A model generated the notes under the pieces. It was not told the origin of the DNA. It did no database searches and saw nothing but the letters and a program-made list of their open reading frames with translations. The translations under genes were made by a program, and so were the position numbers. From NCBI GenBank assembly GCA_934394565.1, contig CAKRQV010000013.1:1-64000 (forward strand): a stretch of DNA of 64,000 nt. Direction: 5' to 3'. Each line of letters starts with the position of its first letter. Position 1 is the stretch's first letter. The DNA is from an uncultured Lachnospiraceae bacterium (GTDB lineage: Bacteria; Bacillota; Clostridia; Lachnospirales; Lachnospiraceae). Below, one piece after another: positions 33,797-43,013 of this stretch.

Positions 33797-35569
33797 TTAT
33801 GCAAACAGAGGGATCAGCTCTTTTTTCAGGACGTCGACCATACCGAGATCCGACATCTTGACATTCGGGATCACCGGCAGGGCCAGTGTTACGATACGAA
33901 GCAGCGGATTTTCCATATCCACCAGACCCAGGGCTCTGTTGGCCTCTTTCATTTTCTGGCTGTCCTTTGCCAGCTCTTTGGCCGGTTTCAGGGAAATCAG
34001 TCCCGCCAGCGGAAGTTCGAGCACATGCAACAGCTCGCCGTCTTTGACCGCGCTCATACCACCACCGCAGGCGATCAGCGCCTGTGCAGCCTTAAGGGCA
34101 TTTTCCGGTGTATCGTATACGATCGTCAGGTTGTGGCTGTCATGGGATACCGTCGAAGCCAGTGCTCCGCAAGTTGTACCAAAGCCTTTGACAATACCAA
34201 GGCCGATCGTATCGTGTCCTTCATGGCGATTGACAACGGCCACATATTTCAGTGTGTCATCGGTCAGCTGTACACAGCCGTCTCTGACCGGAAGCTCCAG
34301 TACCGTCTGCAATGTGGAGGACAATAATAGATCCTTATATTCCATCGCATTGACCTTCACCGTGCCTTCCTGGACCGGTGCTTTGATCTTAAAATCTTCA
34401 ACGGTCAGATCTTTGACAAACATCGTATTTTTCTGTTCCAGAGGATAACTGCGGTCTTCGATCTCAGCCACCAGCTGACCATTTTCAGCCACCAGCTGAC
34501 CACCGAAGAATACTTTTGCCGGTTTTAACTCTTCCAGACTGTCCACCAGCAGCATATCTGCCACATAGCCCGGTGCGATCGCACCCAGATTCTCGATATG
34601 GATCTCTCTGGCTGTATTGTAGGTTGCACTCTTGATGGCTGTCACCGGATCCATGCCATAGGAAATAGCCGCGCGGACAACATCATTGAGATGACCTACA
34701 TGCAGAATATCATCTGCTTCACGGTCATCGGTACAGAAGCACAGATGGTCAAAGAATTTGATACCCTTTACGCCCTCATAAACCTCTTTTACGTTCTTTG
34801 TAATAGAGGAATCTCTGGCGTCTACAAACATGCCGTTTCTGATCTTTTCCAGAGCCTCGTCACTGTCTCTGGTTTCGTGACAGGTATTCGGTCCTCCACA
34901 AAGATAGGCAGACAGCATTCTGCCGGATACATACGGTGCGTGGCCCTGCAGATACAGACCCTTTTTATCCATAAAGTCGATGATATCCATCATACGGTCC
35001 TCACCGTTGATGACAGCGAGAAAGTCCATGACTTCGGCCAGACCGATCACACGCTCCAGAGAGGACAGCTCCTCAATCTCCTTTACCAGGAACTCTGCAC
35101 CTGCATTTTCCAGCCCCGGTACAGCCGGCACACAGCTCGGGATATCGATCAGCTGACGCATCGGCAGTCCTTCACTGGACTCATGCATATAGCGTACACC
35201 CTCCAGCCCGCAGACATTGGCAATCTCGTGTGGATCTGTAATAACCGTCGTTGTACCGTTCGGAATCACACCTTTGGCAAAATTACGTGGTGTCATCATG
35301 GAGCTTTCGATATGCTCATGGGCATCAATAAAGCCCGGGATCAGATATCTTCCCTCACCATCGACAACCTGTTTTGCTTTGGAAAGCTCTTTGCCTGGCT
35401 CCTTGTACTCTACGTGGGCGATCATCCCGTCATAGACAAAGACATCGGCCGGATAGATCTCACCGGTGATCACATTGACCAGCTGTACATTGGTAATGAC
35501 CATATCGCTTTCAATGGTGCCAAGAGCTGCCTTTAACAGTGCTCTTTTGTTGGACGGCTGAATTTTCAT
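33797..35569 (-). CDS. ade: Adenine deaminase
   Basis: 590 residues, standard length for the Ade/AdeC family. Amidohydrolase that converts adenine to hypoxanthine and ammonia using a binuclear metal centre. Metal ligands are visible in IPGFIDAHEHIESSMMTP; GTTTVITDPHEIANVCG and LQGHAPYVSG follow, and FCTDDREADDILHVGHLNDVVR is the conserved C-terminal part of the barrel. Hypoxanthine is a substrate for the molybdenum hydroxylase encoded 16 kb away. A purine permease gene lies 101 bp upstream. Start preceded by AAAGGGGATTTTT. Confidence 0.95.
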   Translation of the reverse strand: MKIQPSNKRALLKAALGTIESDMVITNVQLVNVITGEIYPADVFVYDGMIAHVEYKEPGKELSKAKQVVDGEGRYLIPGFIDAHEHIESSMMTPRNFAKGVIPNGTTTVITDPHEIANVCGLEGVRYMHESSEGLPMRQLIDIPSCVPAVPGLENAGAEFLVKEIEELSSLERVIGLAEVMDFLAVINGEDRMMDIIDFMDKKGLYLQGHAPYVSGRMLSAYLCGGPNTCHETRDSDEALEKIRNGMFVDARDSSITKNVKEVYEGVKGIKFFDHLCFCTDDREADDILHVGHLNDVVRAAISYGMDPVTAIKSATYNTAREIHIENLGAIAPGYVADMLLVDSLEELKPAKVFFGGQLVAENGQLVAEIEDRSYPLEQKNTMFVKDLTVEDFKIKAPVQEGTVKVNAMEYKDLLLSSTLQTVLELPVRDGCVQLTDDTLKYVAVVNRHEGHDTIGLGIVKGFGTTCGALASTVSHDSHNLTIVYDTPENALKAAQALIACGGGMSAVKDGELLHVLELPLAGLISLKPAKELAKDSQKMKEANRALGLVDMENPLLRIVTLALPVIPNVKMSDLGMVDVLKKELIPLFA

Positions 35570-35615
35570 AGTAAAAATCCCCTTTCGTATATCTTTTTTT
35601 CATTATAAAGAATAC

Positions 35616-35644
35616 CGCTGCAGTTTTCCATAAAAACTGCAGCG
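35616..35644 (-). terminator. Terminator-like hairpin after the purine permease gene
   Basis: A perfect 12-bp stem (35616-35627 with 35633-35644) with a 5-base loop, followed on the minus strand by GGTATTCTTTA. The T tract is weak, so some read-through into ade is likely. A TATAAT just after it might give ade its own start. Confidence 0.55.
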
Positions 35645-35670
35645 AATTCAGATGTTCTTACCTATATTTC

Positions 35671-36996
35671 TTATGAAATAAAGTACAGGATCAGCGGAAT
35701 GCAAAGGATGTACAGGAACGGATGTACCTCTTTGTATTTACCAGCCAGTACTTTGATCGCAACGTAGGCAATGATACCTGCGGAGATGCCGCCTGCGATA
35801 GAACCGATGAAGATGGTGAACATGATCATGATAAACGGTCCGAAAGCTTCTGTGAAATCAGAGAAATCGATATCTTTGATACCCTGGATCATCAGGAAAC
35901 CGACAAACATCAGAGCCGGACCTGTAGCAGCGTTCGGGATCATCAGTACCATCGGGGAAAAGAAAACCATCAGACCGAAGATAACGGCTGTAACCACACT
36001 GGCAAAACCTGTACGGCCGCCTGCCTCAACACCGGCACTGGACTCGACAAATGTTGTGATAACCGTATTACCGGTACATGCACCGACGCAGGTACCGATG
36101 GCATCTACGAGGAACGGTTTCTGGATATCCGGCAGATTTCCGTTTTCATCCAACATACCGGCCTTTGCACCTACACCAAGAACAGTACCCAGTGTAGAGA
36201 AGAAGTCACCACAGAAGGCTGTAAAAATCAGCGGTACGGCTGAAAAATGTAAAACGGCTTTCCAGTCAAACTGCAGCATAACATTGCCCAGTCCGCTGAC
36301 ATCCGGAACTTTTGCCAGAGATGTCGGCACTGTGGTAACACCAAACGGAATACCAAGGATCGTAACAACAACGATACCGATCAGGATTGCACCTGTCACG
36401 TGATGTGCTGTCAGGGCAGCGATCAGAATCAGACCGAAAATAGCCAGAAATACAGCCGGATCTGTAAAATCACCTTTGGAAATGCCGCTGACATAGGTAC
36501 CAATACCACTGTTTTTGAAGCCAAGATAAGCGATATAGAAACCAATGGCAGTTCCGATCGCAATTTTCAGGTTCTTCGGGATTGTCTTTACGATCAGGTC
36601 ACGCACACCGAAGATTGTCAGCAGCAGGAAAATACTACCGGAAATCAACGTCATGGACATGATACCGCCGAAGGAAATCTGACCATTTGTCAGCATGGAA
36701 CCAAACATTGCATTACTTCCCATACCGGTAGCCAGAGCAAACGGCAGGTTCGCATATAAGGCCATCAGTAATGTGATCAGGCCGCTGACAAGCGCACAGG
36801 TAACGACGATGGCTTCTTTGCTGATCACAACACCATTGATGTCTGTGACAGTAGCTTCAGAACCAACCATCAGACTCGGCTGTACGACCAGGATATACGC
36901 CATAGTCATAAAGGTCGTGATACCGGCAATGGTCTCTACCTTGAAATTTGTTCCGCGCTCTTTAAATTTAAAAAACGCACTGAGTTTTTCTTTCAT
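35671..36996 (-). CDS. NCS2-family adenine/guanine/hypoxanthine permease
   Basis: 441 residues, about 13 membrane segments, of the AzgA/PbuG branch of NCS2. Markers are ERGTNFKVETIAGITTFMTMAYILVVQP at the N-terminus, GLGVGMGSNAMF-like text (LATGMGSNAMFG) and FVESSAGVEAGGRTGFASVVTA. This branch carries adenine, guanine and hypoxanthine by proton symport, matching the adenine deaminase downstream. The ATG at 36996 has GAGGAGAGAATT before it. No purine riboswitch core was found upstream; only 73 bp separate it from the amidohydrolase gene. Confidence 0.93.
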   Translation of the reverse strand: MKEKLSAFFKFKERGTNFKVETIAGITTFMTMAYILVVQPSLMVGSEATVTDINGVVISKEAIVVTCALVSGLITLLMALYANLPFALATGMGSNAMFGSMLTNGQISFGGIMSMTLISGSIFLLLTIFGVRDLIVKTIPKNLKIAIGTAIGFYIAYLGFKNSGIGTYVSGISKGDFTDPAVFLAIFGLILIAALTAHHVTGAILIGIVVVTILGIPFGVTTVPTSLAKVPDVSGLGNVMLQFDWKAVLHFSAVPLIFTAFCGDFFSTLGTVLGVGAKAGMLDENGNLPDIQKPFLVDAIGTCVGACTGNTVITTFVESSAGVEAGGRTGFASVVTAVIFGLMVFFSPMVLMIPNAATGPALMFVGFLMIQGIKDIDFSDFTEAFGPFIMIMFTIFIGSIAGGISAGIIAYVAIKVLAGKYKEVHPFLYILCIPLILYFIS

Positions 36997-37069
36997 AATT
37001 CTCTCCTCTTCAGGTTTTTTATATACAGAAGACTTGCCACAGGGCATTTTCTTCTATATATATTTTATA

Positions 37070-38314
37070 TTAAGTACAGCTTTGCTGTATTAATACCTCC
37101 ATCAGCACCTGTGCCCCTGCGGCACAGTCTGCTTTGCCGGTGAACTCTTCCTTTCTGTGGGAATAGCCACCCTCTGACGGGACGAAGATCATGCCTAGCG
37201 GGCAGACATCTTTAAAATTCATACTGTCGTGTCCGGCTCCGCTCATCAGATACATGTAGGAATATTCTCCTGTCTCACAGATCTTCTGTAACTGTTCTTT
37301 GAGTGTCATATCGCATAATACCGGTGAAAGTTTCTGTTCCAAATGTTGACTGACGCAGACACCTTCTGTCTGCTCCAGCCATTCATTTTCAGCTTCCATT
37401 GTCTGCATGATCTCACAGATATCCTGTTCATGGATACTTCTAAGATCCAACGTAAATTCTACTCTGTCAGCTATAATATTGCAGGTACCGGGAAATGTCT
37501 GTATACTTCCCACAGTAGCCACACAGGATGGTTTTTCTTTTGCCAGCTGTGTTACTTTCAGAATCCACTTGCTCATTGCCACGACCGGATCTTTGCGTTC
37601 TGTCATCGGTGTTGCCCCCGCATGACCGCTCTCGCCATGGATCACGATGCGATACCGCACCAGTCCGGCAATACCGTCCACGATGCCGATCTGTTTCCGA
37701 CGATTTTCCAGCACCTTCCCCTGCTCGATGTGCAGCTCCAGCATGGCTTTGACAGGAGCAATCCGACAGGTCTGTACCTGTTCCGGCTGCAATCCATAAG
37801 CTGTCATCGCCTGTCTCAGGGAAACACCGTCCTGATCCTCTGAATCCAGTCCCTCTTCACTGACAATCCCACAGATTGACTTGCTGCCGATCATACCATA
37901 GCCGAAACGGTTGCCTTCTTCGTCCTTGAAGCCAATCACACAGATCGGATAAGCCGGACGGATGCCTGCCTCTTTCATCGTCTGAACCGCCTCGATCGCC
38001 CCCAGCACCCCCAGTGTACCGTCAAACCTGCCACCGTCTAACACCGTGTCATAATGGGAGCCTGTCAGTACCGGAGGATTATTTTTACATCCCGGATCTG
38101 TCCACCTGCCGATCAGATTTCCGGCGGCATCTGTCTCTACGCTAAGACCGGCCTCTTCCATATACCGGCTGATCAGCGTCTGCGCCGCCAGATCCTCTTC
38201 CGTAAATGGAAACCGTGTTATGCTGCCGTCTGCATTTCTGCCGATGCAGCCAAGTTCTTCGATATGCCGCCACAGACGACCGGCATTTATGGTGCATTTT
38301 ATAGTCTGTTTCAT
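37070..38314 (-). CDS. M20-family hydantoinase/carbamoylase amidohydrolase (allantoate amidohydrolase-like)
   Basis: 414 residues. Metal-dependent amidase of the AllC/HyuC type. Metal ligands lie in TGSHYDTVLDGGRFDGTLGVLG and GFKDEEGNRFG; the dimerisation domain follows (ELHIEQGKVLE, GESGHAGATPM), and the last ligand region is MSGAGHDSMNF. Members cleave allantoate or N-carbamoyl amino acids with release of ammonia and CO2. Its place between purine genes favours an allantoate or ureido compound from purine breakdown, but no allantoinase or urate-oxidising gene is visible here. Start follows AAAGGCCATAC. Confidence 0.9.
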   Translation of the reverse strand: MKQTIKCTINAGRLWRHIEELGCIGRNADGSITRFPFTEEDLAAQTLISRYMEEAGLSVETDAAGNLIGRWTDPGCKNNPPVLTGSHYDTVLDGGRFDGTLGVLGAIEAVQTMKEAGIRPAYPICVIGFKDEEGNRFGYGMIGSKSICGIVSEEGLDSEDQDGVSLRQAMTAYGLQPEQVQTCRIAPVKAMLELHIEQGKVLENRRKQIGIVDGIAGLVRYRIVIHGESGHAGATPMTERKDPVVAMSKWILKVTQLAKEKPSCVATVGSIQTFPGTCNIIADRVEFTLDLRSIHEQDICEIMQTMEAENEWLEQTEGVCVSQHLEQKLSPVLCDMTLKEQLQKICETGEYSYMYLMSGAGHDSMNFKDVCPLGMIFVPSEGGYSHRKEEFTGKADCAAGAQVLMEVLIQQSCT

Positions 38315-38525
38315 GTATGGCCTTTCTTTTTTATACGCTTACAGCGAATGTGTCGAGTATAACATATACTGTCTGGAAAAGACAGAGCCATTCTCTGTTT
38401 CACTCATCGTTTTTACTTATGAGATTTTATAACTCATCTTAATCTGGATTAATTTTTTATCCGTTACAGGCTCTGTCCATACTCTGCAAAGCGAAGCTCT
38501 GTCACACAGTATTCACTGTGTCTGC

Positions 38526-38726
38526 TTATTTTTCTTTATAATACAACCGGCAATGGCAGTACCCTTCAAAATCCGGATCCTGGATCTGTGCCTTGAACTC
38601 TTCACAGATACATTTGTATTCCGGTTTCCGTTCCAGACGGCAGGGGCAATACCCTCCTGTACGCTTTAAACCCTCTTTTACAGTTGCAACGACCTCACTG
38701 TCTTCATTCAGACGAACTTTTCCCAT
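38526..38726 (-). CDS. Ferredoxin-thioredoxin reductase catalytic-domain-like protein
   Basis: 66 residues. Six cysteines form CPC, CIC and CHC pairs (GGYCPCRLERKPEYKCICEE and FEGYCHCRLYYKEK), the pattern of the FTR beta chain that holds a [4Fe-4S] cluster next to a redox disulfide. Spacings are shorter than in plant and cyanobacterial FTR, as in the small stand-alone versions of anaerobes. It probably reduces a thioredoxin- or glutaredoxin-like partner with ferredoxin electrons. Start preceded by AAGGAG. A small ORF overlaps it upstream. Confidence 0.85.
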   Translation of the reverse strand: MGKVRLNEDSEVVATVKEGLKRTGGYCPCRLERKPEYKCICEEFKAQIQDPDFEGYCHCRLYYKEK

Positions 38727-38895
38727 AGCTGTCTTCTCCTTGTTTTTTTATGATCTTCTCTGTAGTTTTTCCCGATTTTTCCTGCCGATACAGTATCTGT
38801 GCGATATTGGCCGGCAGTTCCTCCCGGTCGGTACTTCCGACGGACTGATCGGCAAGCTCACCATCCCTGAAATTTTTGTTGATTGTTTCGAACAT
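38704..38895 (-). CDS. Small hypothetical protein upstream of the FTR-like gene
   Basis: 63 residues, charged, with ELPANIAQILYRQEKSGK followed by a Lys-rich end; no membrane helix or motif I recognise. It overlaps the FTR-like gene by 23 bp, as coupled genes do, and its frame covers that gene's ribosome site. It lacks a clear ribosome site of its own, so it may be a remnant of a partner such as a glutaredoxin-like protein. Confidence 0.35.
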   Translation of the reverse strand: MFETINKNFRDGELADQSVGSTDREELPANIAQILYRQEKSGKTTEKIIKKQGEDSYGKSSSE

Positions 38896-39050
38896 TTTTT
38901 ACGTCATATGGCACATATTTTAGCACACCCTCTGTATCAGTTCAATAGTTCGACATTTTGCCGGCAATATTCATAATTTCGCAGGATTTTGCATTGCAGC
39001 ACATAAAAATTCCTGCAAAAAAGAACCGCTTTTTTTGCGTCAGAAAAGCA

Positions 39051-39060
39051 ACCATTCACG
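39051..39060 (+). promoter_or_regulatory. Candidate LytTR half-site upstream of the GH2 gene
   Basis: ACCATTCACG differs by one base from the ACCGTTCACG pair in front of the rhamnosidase operon. It has the same orientation relative to its gene and a similar distance (about 100 bp before the start). A second half-site 20 bp away is not convincing. Confidence 0.3.
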
Positions 39061-39161
39061 CAGAACAGCACCTGACAGCACCTGGATATGGTATGCTGTC
39101 TGCATCAAAAAAGGAATTTTTAAGGTACGGTAAAAAACTGACCGACAGAAAGGGATCACAC

Positions 39162-41606
39162 ATGCAGAAAACAGCATTTAACACTGGCTGGACCTACCAC
39201 AGAGCCGGCGAAGAAGAGTTAAAAACAGCCGTTACACTTCCGCACGATGCCATGCTCTCTGAAAAGAGAACCGCTGACAGTGCCGGGGGTATCAATACCG
39301 GATGGTTTGAAGGCTATGACTATATCTATGAAAAAGAATTTGACGTGCCCAAAAGCGCCCAGGGACAGGAGATCCGTTTTGAATTTGAGGGTGTCTATCA
39401 CAATGCCGAAGTCTGGCTGAACGGGGAAAAAGTGGCTTATCGTCCCTACGGCTATACCAACTTTTATGTGGATGCCACCACACATCTGGTATATGGAAAA
39501 AGCAACCGGATCCGTGTCATCGCCCACAATGCAGACCAGCCTAACAGCCGCTGGTATTCCGGTGCAGGTATATACCGGCCGGTATGGATGTATGTGGCTG
39601 CCCCACAGCATATCAAACCAAATGGTGTGCGCATACGTACCATCAGCACATCGCCGGCCGTGATCGAAGCTGAGATTGCGACTACAGCTCCCGGTGAACT
39701 GACACTGGAGATTTTTTCTGCTCCCGGACAGAAACCGGCCTGTGCCCCTGTCACGGTCTACACACCGGGACAGCTGACCACCCAGATCACCATCCCGGAT
39801 GCTGCACTCTGGACACCGGATACACCGAATCTCTATCACATGACCGTCAGCTTTACCGCTGATGCCAGAGCCGTCAATACTGCAAAGGCAGACACACTGG
39901 TCACAGATGTCGAAAATCTTACCTTTGGTATCCGCACTCTGCAGTGGGATACCAAAAATGGGATCTCCATCAACGGCGAGCACGTAATCCTGCGCGGAGC
40001 CTGCATCCATCATGACAACGGTATCCTCGGTGCCTGCTGCTATCCTGACGCCGAAGAACGAAAGATCCGTATTCTCAAAGAAAACGGCTACAATGCTATC
40101 CGCTCCGCCCACAATCCGTGTTCCAAGGCACTGCTGGAGGCCTGCGACCGTCTGGGTATGCTGGTCATGGATGAATTTGTCGATGTCTGGTATATCCACA
40201 AGACAGAACACGACTATGTCAACTATTTCAACGACTGGTGGCAGCAGGATCTGAAAGATATGGTGGAAAAAGATTATAACCACCCATCCGTGATCATGTA
40301 TTCCACCGGAAACGAAGTATCCGAAACAGCCCAGAAAAAAGGCATCCTCCTCACAAGAGACATGACAAAGTACCTGCATTCCCTCGATGCTACCCGCCCT
40401 GTTTCCTGCGGTATCAACATTTTCTTTAACTTCTTAAGCTCCATCGGCTTTGGTGTTTACAGTGATAAAAAAGCAAAAAAAGAAGCTGAAAACGCCGGGA
40501 AAAGCAAAGGAAAGAAGAAAAAAGCCGTCGGCAGCCAGTTTTTCAACGATCTTGCCGGCCTGATGGGCAGTGGTTTTATGAAAACAGGCGCTACCTTCTA
40601 CGGCTGTGATGTCAGGACCAGAGGTGCTTTCGCCAATATGGATATTGCCGGTTACAACTATGGTATCAAACGCTACCTCCACGACCTGAAAAAATACCCT
40701 GACCGCCTCATCCTTGGCAGCGAAACCTTCTGCGACGATGCCTACACCTTCTGGGAAATGGCCAAAGAAAATCCCCGTATCGTCGGTGATTTCGTCTGGG
40801 CCGGTATGGATTACCTCGGTGAAGTCGGCGTCGGCTCCTGGGAATACAAAGATTATGCCCCTGAATTTGACCACGGTCCCGGCTGGATCACCGCCGGCAG
40901 TGGCCGCATCGATCTCACCGGCAAATCACTCGCCGAAGCTGCCTACACCAAAGTAGCCTTCGAACTGACTGCCAGCCCTGTGATTGCCGTGCGCCCTGTC
41001 AATCACACCGGAGACAAACATTCCCCCTCCGCCTGGAAAATGACCAACGCCATCGAAAGCTGGACCTGGGAAGGCTGTGAAGGAAACAAAGCCGATATCG
41101 AAGTCTACGCCCGTGCCGCCAGAATCGACCTTTATCTCAACGGTAAAAAGATCGGCAGCAACCGTCTGAAAAACGCCTGCCGCACCCAGTTTAAGGCCCC
41201 CTACCACCCCGGCACCCTCGAGGCACGAGCCTTCGACGAAAACGGCAACGAACTCTCCCGCAGCACCCTGCACACCGCCACAGACGAAACCGTGCTCCGT
41301 GCCATCCCGGAAGAGTCTGGCGTGGAAAAAGGCCATCTTGCTTTCATCCGCCTGCAGTACACTGATCCTGCCGGCGAAGTAAAGCCTCTGAAGCGTGGCA
41401 TCTTAAAAGTCACCGTCACCGGCGGAAAACTCCTCGGGCTTGGCAATGCCTGCCCCTACAACGCCATCGGCTACTGCTCCAACCACACCGACACCTACTG
41501 GGGCGAAGCCCTCGCCATCGTCCAGGCCGACGGCAGTCAGGATATCCACCTGTCCGTCACCGACGGCACCCTGACCGGCGAAACCACCGTAACCCTGACA
41601 AACTAA
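39162..41606 (+). CDS. Glycoside hydrolase family 2 (beta-galactosidase-like)
   Basis: 814 residues, cytosolic (no signal). Order: jelly-roll sugar-binding domain (about 1-140, with WLNGEKVAYRPYGYTNFYVD), Ig-like domain, TIM barrel from about 260, then C-terminal Ig-like domains (DUF4982-type). Acid/base is Glu385 in STGNEVSE; nucleophile is Glu521 in ILGSETF. IRSAHNPCSKALLEACDRLGMLVMDEF is the family's barrel signature. A lysine-rich insert (AKKEAENAGKSKGKKKKAV) near residues 435-455 is unusual. The start at 39162 follows AAAGGGATCACAC; an in-frame extension to 38958 has no ribosome site. It could remove beta-galactosyl or beta-glucuronyl units from glycosides. Confidence 0.92.
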   Translation: MQKTAFNTGWTYHRAGEEELKTAVTLPHDAMLSEKRTADSAGGINTGWFEGYDYIYEKEFDVPKSAQGQEIRFEFEGVYHNAEVWLNGEKVAYRPYGYTNFYVDATTHLVYGKSNRIRVIAHNADQPNSRWYSGAGIYRPVWMYVAAPQHIKPNGVRIRTISTSPAVIEAEIATTAPGELTLEIFSAPGQKPACAPVTVYTPGQLTTQITIPDAALWTPDTPNLYHMTVSFTADARAVNTAKADTLVTDVENLTFGIRTLQWDTKNGISINGEHVILRGACIHHDNGILGACCYPDAEERKIRILKENGYNAIRSAHNPCSKALLEACDRLGMLVMDEFVDVWYIHKTEHDYVNYFNDWWQQDLKDMVEKDYNHPSVIMYSTGNEVSETAQKKGILLTRDMTKYLHSLDATRPVSCGINIFFNFLSSIGFGVYSDKKAKKEAENAGKSKGKKKKAVGSQFFNDLAGLMGSGFMKTGATFYGCDVRTRGAFANMDIAGYNYGIKRYLHDLKKYPDRLILGSETFCDDAYTFWEMAKENPRIVGDFVWAGMDYLGEVGVGSWEYKDYAPEFDHGPGWITAGSGRIDLTGKSLAEAAYTKVAFELTASPVIAVRPVNHTGDKHSPSAWKMTNAIESWTWEGCEGNKADIEVYARAARIDLYLNGKKIGSNRLKNACRTQFKAPYHPGTLEARAFDENGNELSRSTLHTATDETVLRAIPEESGVEKGHLAFIRLQYTDPAGEVKPLKRGILKVTVTGGKLLGLGNACPYNAIGYCSNHTDTYWGEALAIVQADGSQDIHLSVTDGTLTGETTVTLTN

Positions 41607-41622
41607 ATCCTCCCAAAAACAG

Positions 41623-41667
41623 GATGCCCGCAGATACTTGCCCAGGGCGAGTATCTGCGGGCATCCG
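41623..41667. terminator. Strong hairpin between convergent GH2 and kinase genes
   Basis: A perfect 17-bp stem (41623-41639 with 41651-41667) with an 11-base loop, placed between the stops of the plus-strand GH2 gene and the minus-strand histidine kinase gene. AAAAA lies on the left side (a T run for the minus direction). Confidence 0.75.
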
Positions 41668-41678
41668 TCCCTCATAAC

Positions 41679-43013
41679 CTATTCTTCCTTCACATTCTCC
41701 ATCGGAATCAATATTCTCAGCTCAAACCAGTGATTGCGCACCCCCGCAGTCACCGATCCCCCATACTTCTCCACCGTACTCCGGATACTCTTCATCCCAA
41801 ATCCGTGAAACCGCTTATCCTTCTTTGTTGTCTGCGGCATCCCGTCCTTAAACACGATCTCCTCTTCACAGTAATTCTCCACACGGATCCGGAGAAACGA
41901 CTTCTGCTCCGCCACCGAAACATGGATCAGCCGCTTCTCCGGTGCCTCGATCTTCTCCACACTCTCGATCGCATTATCCAGCATATTTCCAAACAACGCA
42001 CTGATATCCATCTCCGCCATACCATCCAGCAGCGAACCGTCCGCCACACACGTCAGCCCGATCCCCTTACTCTGACAGTACAGACTCTTCGTCATCAGCA
42101 CCGCATCAAGCACCTTGTTGCCCGTCTTATTCTGCGCCTCATACGAACGGATCTCCTTTTCCATCTGCTCCAGATACTGCGTCGATTTCTCCGTATTCGC
42201 TTCCATCTTTAACAGCGTGATCTGATGCTTGAGATCATGGTATTTCTGATTGATCAGCTCAATATTTTCCTGGGAAAGCTGATAATTCTTATACTGCATC
42301 TCCAGAATATTCTGCAGCGTGTTCACCTCAAACTTCATCTGCAGCTCGCTCACCTGTATATGGTACGCATACAGGACAGCCAGACCACTGAAATCCACCA
42401 ATGTACGGATGGCAAACATCTCCCCTGCAAAACGGCTGCTGAACAGCGTATTTGGATCCAGATAGCTGATATTACTCATGCCAAACACTGCCAGCGTAAT
42501 AATAATCACCGTCAGAAGCTCTCTTTTATTGACACTGATCTGCTCCGTTTCACTCTGCAGGTGCTTTTCCACCAGATACATGATGGCAAAGATGATTGCA
42601 TACGTCACCGCCATACCGATCCATTTCCATCCTGCCCATGCCGGAAGCGCCACATGCATCGTCCGGAAATAAAAATGGATCTGCCAGCAAAGGGAGGCGG
42701 CAAATTCCCCGCCGACAAAGGCTCTTGCACAGTAATAACCGGCCTGTCCCAGTCCGAAATCACAGCTGCAATAGATATACAAAAGCAACAGAGAAATGGC
42801 AACCGCCATACACGGGATAAAAAAGATCTGCCGTATGCCGTCTGTCACCTCCATAAAACCGATCAGCATCCCGCCAAAGAACACAGACAGCAGCCATCGC
42901 TGCCAGTTTTTTAAGTTTTCTCTTGTCCGGCTGGTCCCAGTCACCAGAAATGCCGCCAGAAAATAAGCGATGGAATAGTAATATCCCGGCGTATTGATAA
43001 CCGTCGTGCTCAT
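41679..43013 (-). CDS. GHKL-type sensor histidine kinase (AgrC/LytS-like)
   Basis: 444 residues. The N-terminal 200 residues hold about six membrane helices, the rest is cytosolic. The phosphoacceptor region is INQKYHDLKHQITLLKME (His in YHDLKHQ), and the ATP-binding domain shows DISALFGNMLDNAIESVEK (N box) and FHGFGMKSIRSTVEKYGG (G box). This is the AgrC/ComD class that pairs with LytTR regulators and often senses peptides or other small ligands. It starts one base into the regulator stop (TAATG). The membrane part shows no recognisable sensor domain. Its position between GH2 and the rhamnosidase operon suggests it senses a plant glycoside or related cue (inference). Confidence 0.92.
   Translation of the reverse strand: MSTTVINTPGYYYSIAYFLAAFLVTGTSRTRENLKNWQRWLLSVFFGGMLIGFMEVTDGIRQIFFIPCMAVAISLLLLYIYCSCDFGLGQAGYYCARAFVGGEFAASLCWQIHFYFRTMHVALPAWAGWKWIGMAVTYAIIFAIMYLVEKHLQSETEQISVNKRELLTVIIITLAVFGMSNISYLDPNTLFSSRFAGEMFAIRTLVDFSGLAVLYAYHIQVSELQMKFEVNTLQNILEMQYKNYQLSQENIELINQKYHDLKHQITLLKMEANTEKSTQYLEQMEKEIRSYEAQNKTGNKVLDAVLMTKSLYCQSKGIGLTCVADGSLLDGMAEMDISALFGNMLDNAIESVEKIEAPEKRLIHVSVAEQKSFLRIRVENYCEEEIVFKDGMPQTTKKDKRFHGFGMKSIRSTVEKYGGSVTAGVRNHWFELRILIPMENVKEE

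Noticed and set aside
38958..39161. 68-residue N-terminal extension of the GH2 enzyme
   Set aside because: GH2 homology begins right after 39162, which has a ribosome site. The extension would cover the likely control region.
39219..40379. 386-residue ORF antisense to the GH2 gene
   Set aside because: The GH2 frame has full domain and catalytic-site support. The antisense frame is a shadow of a GC-biased gene.
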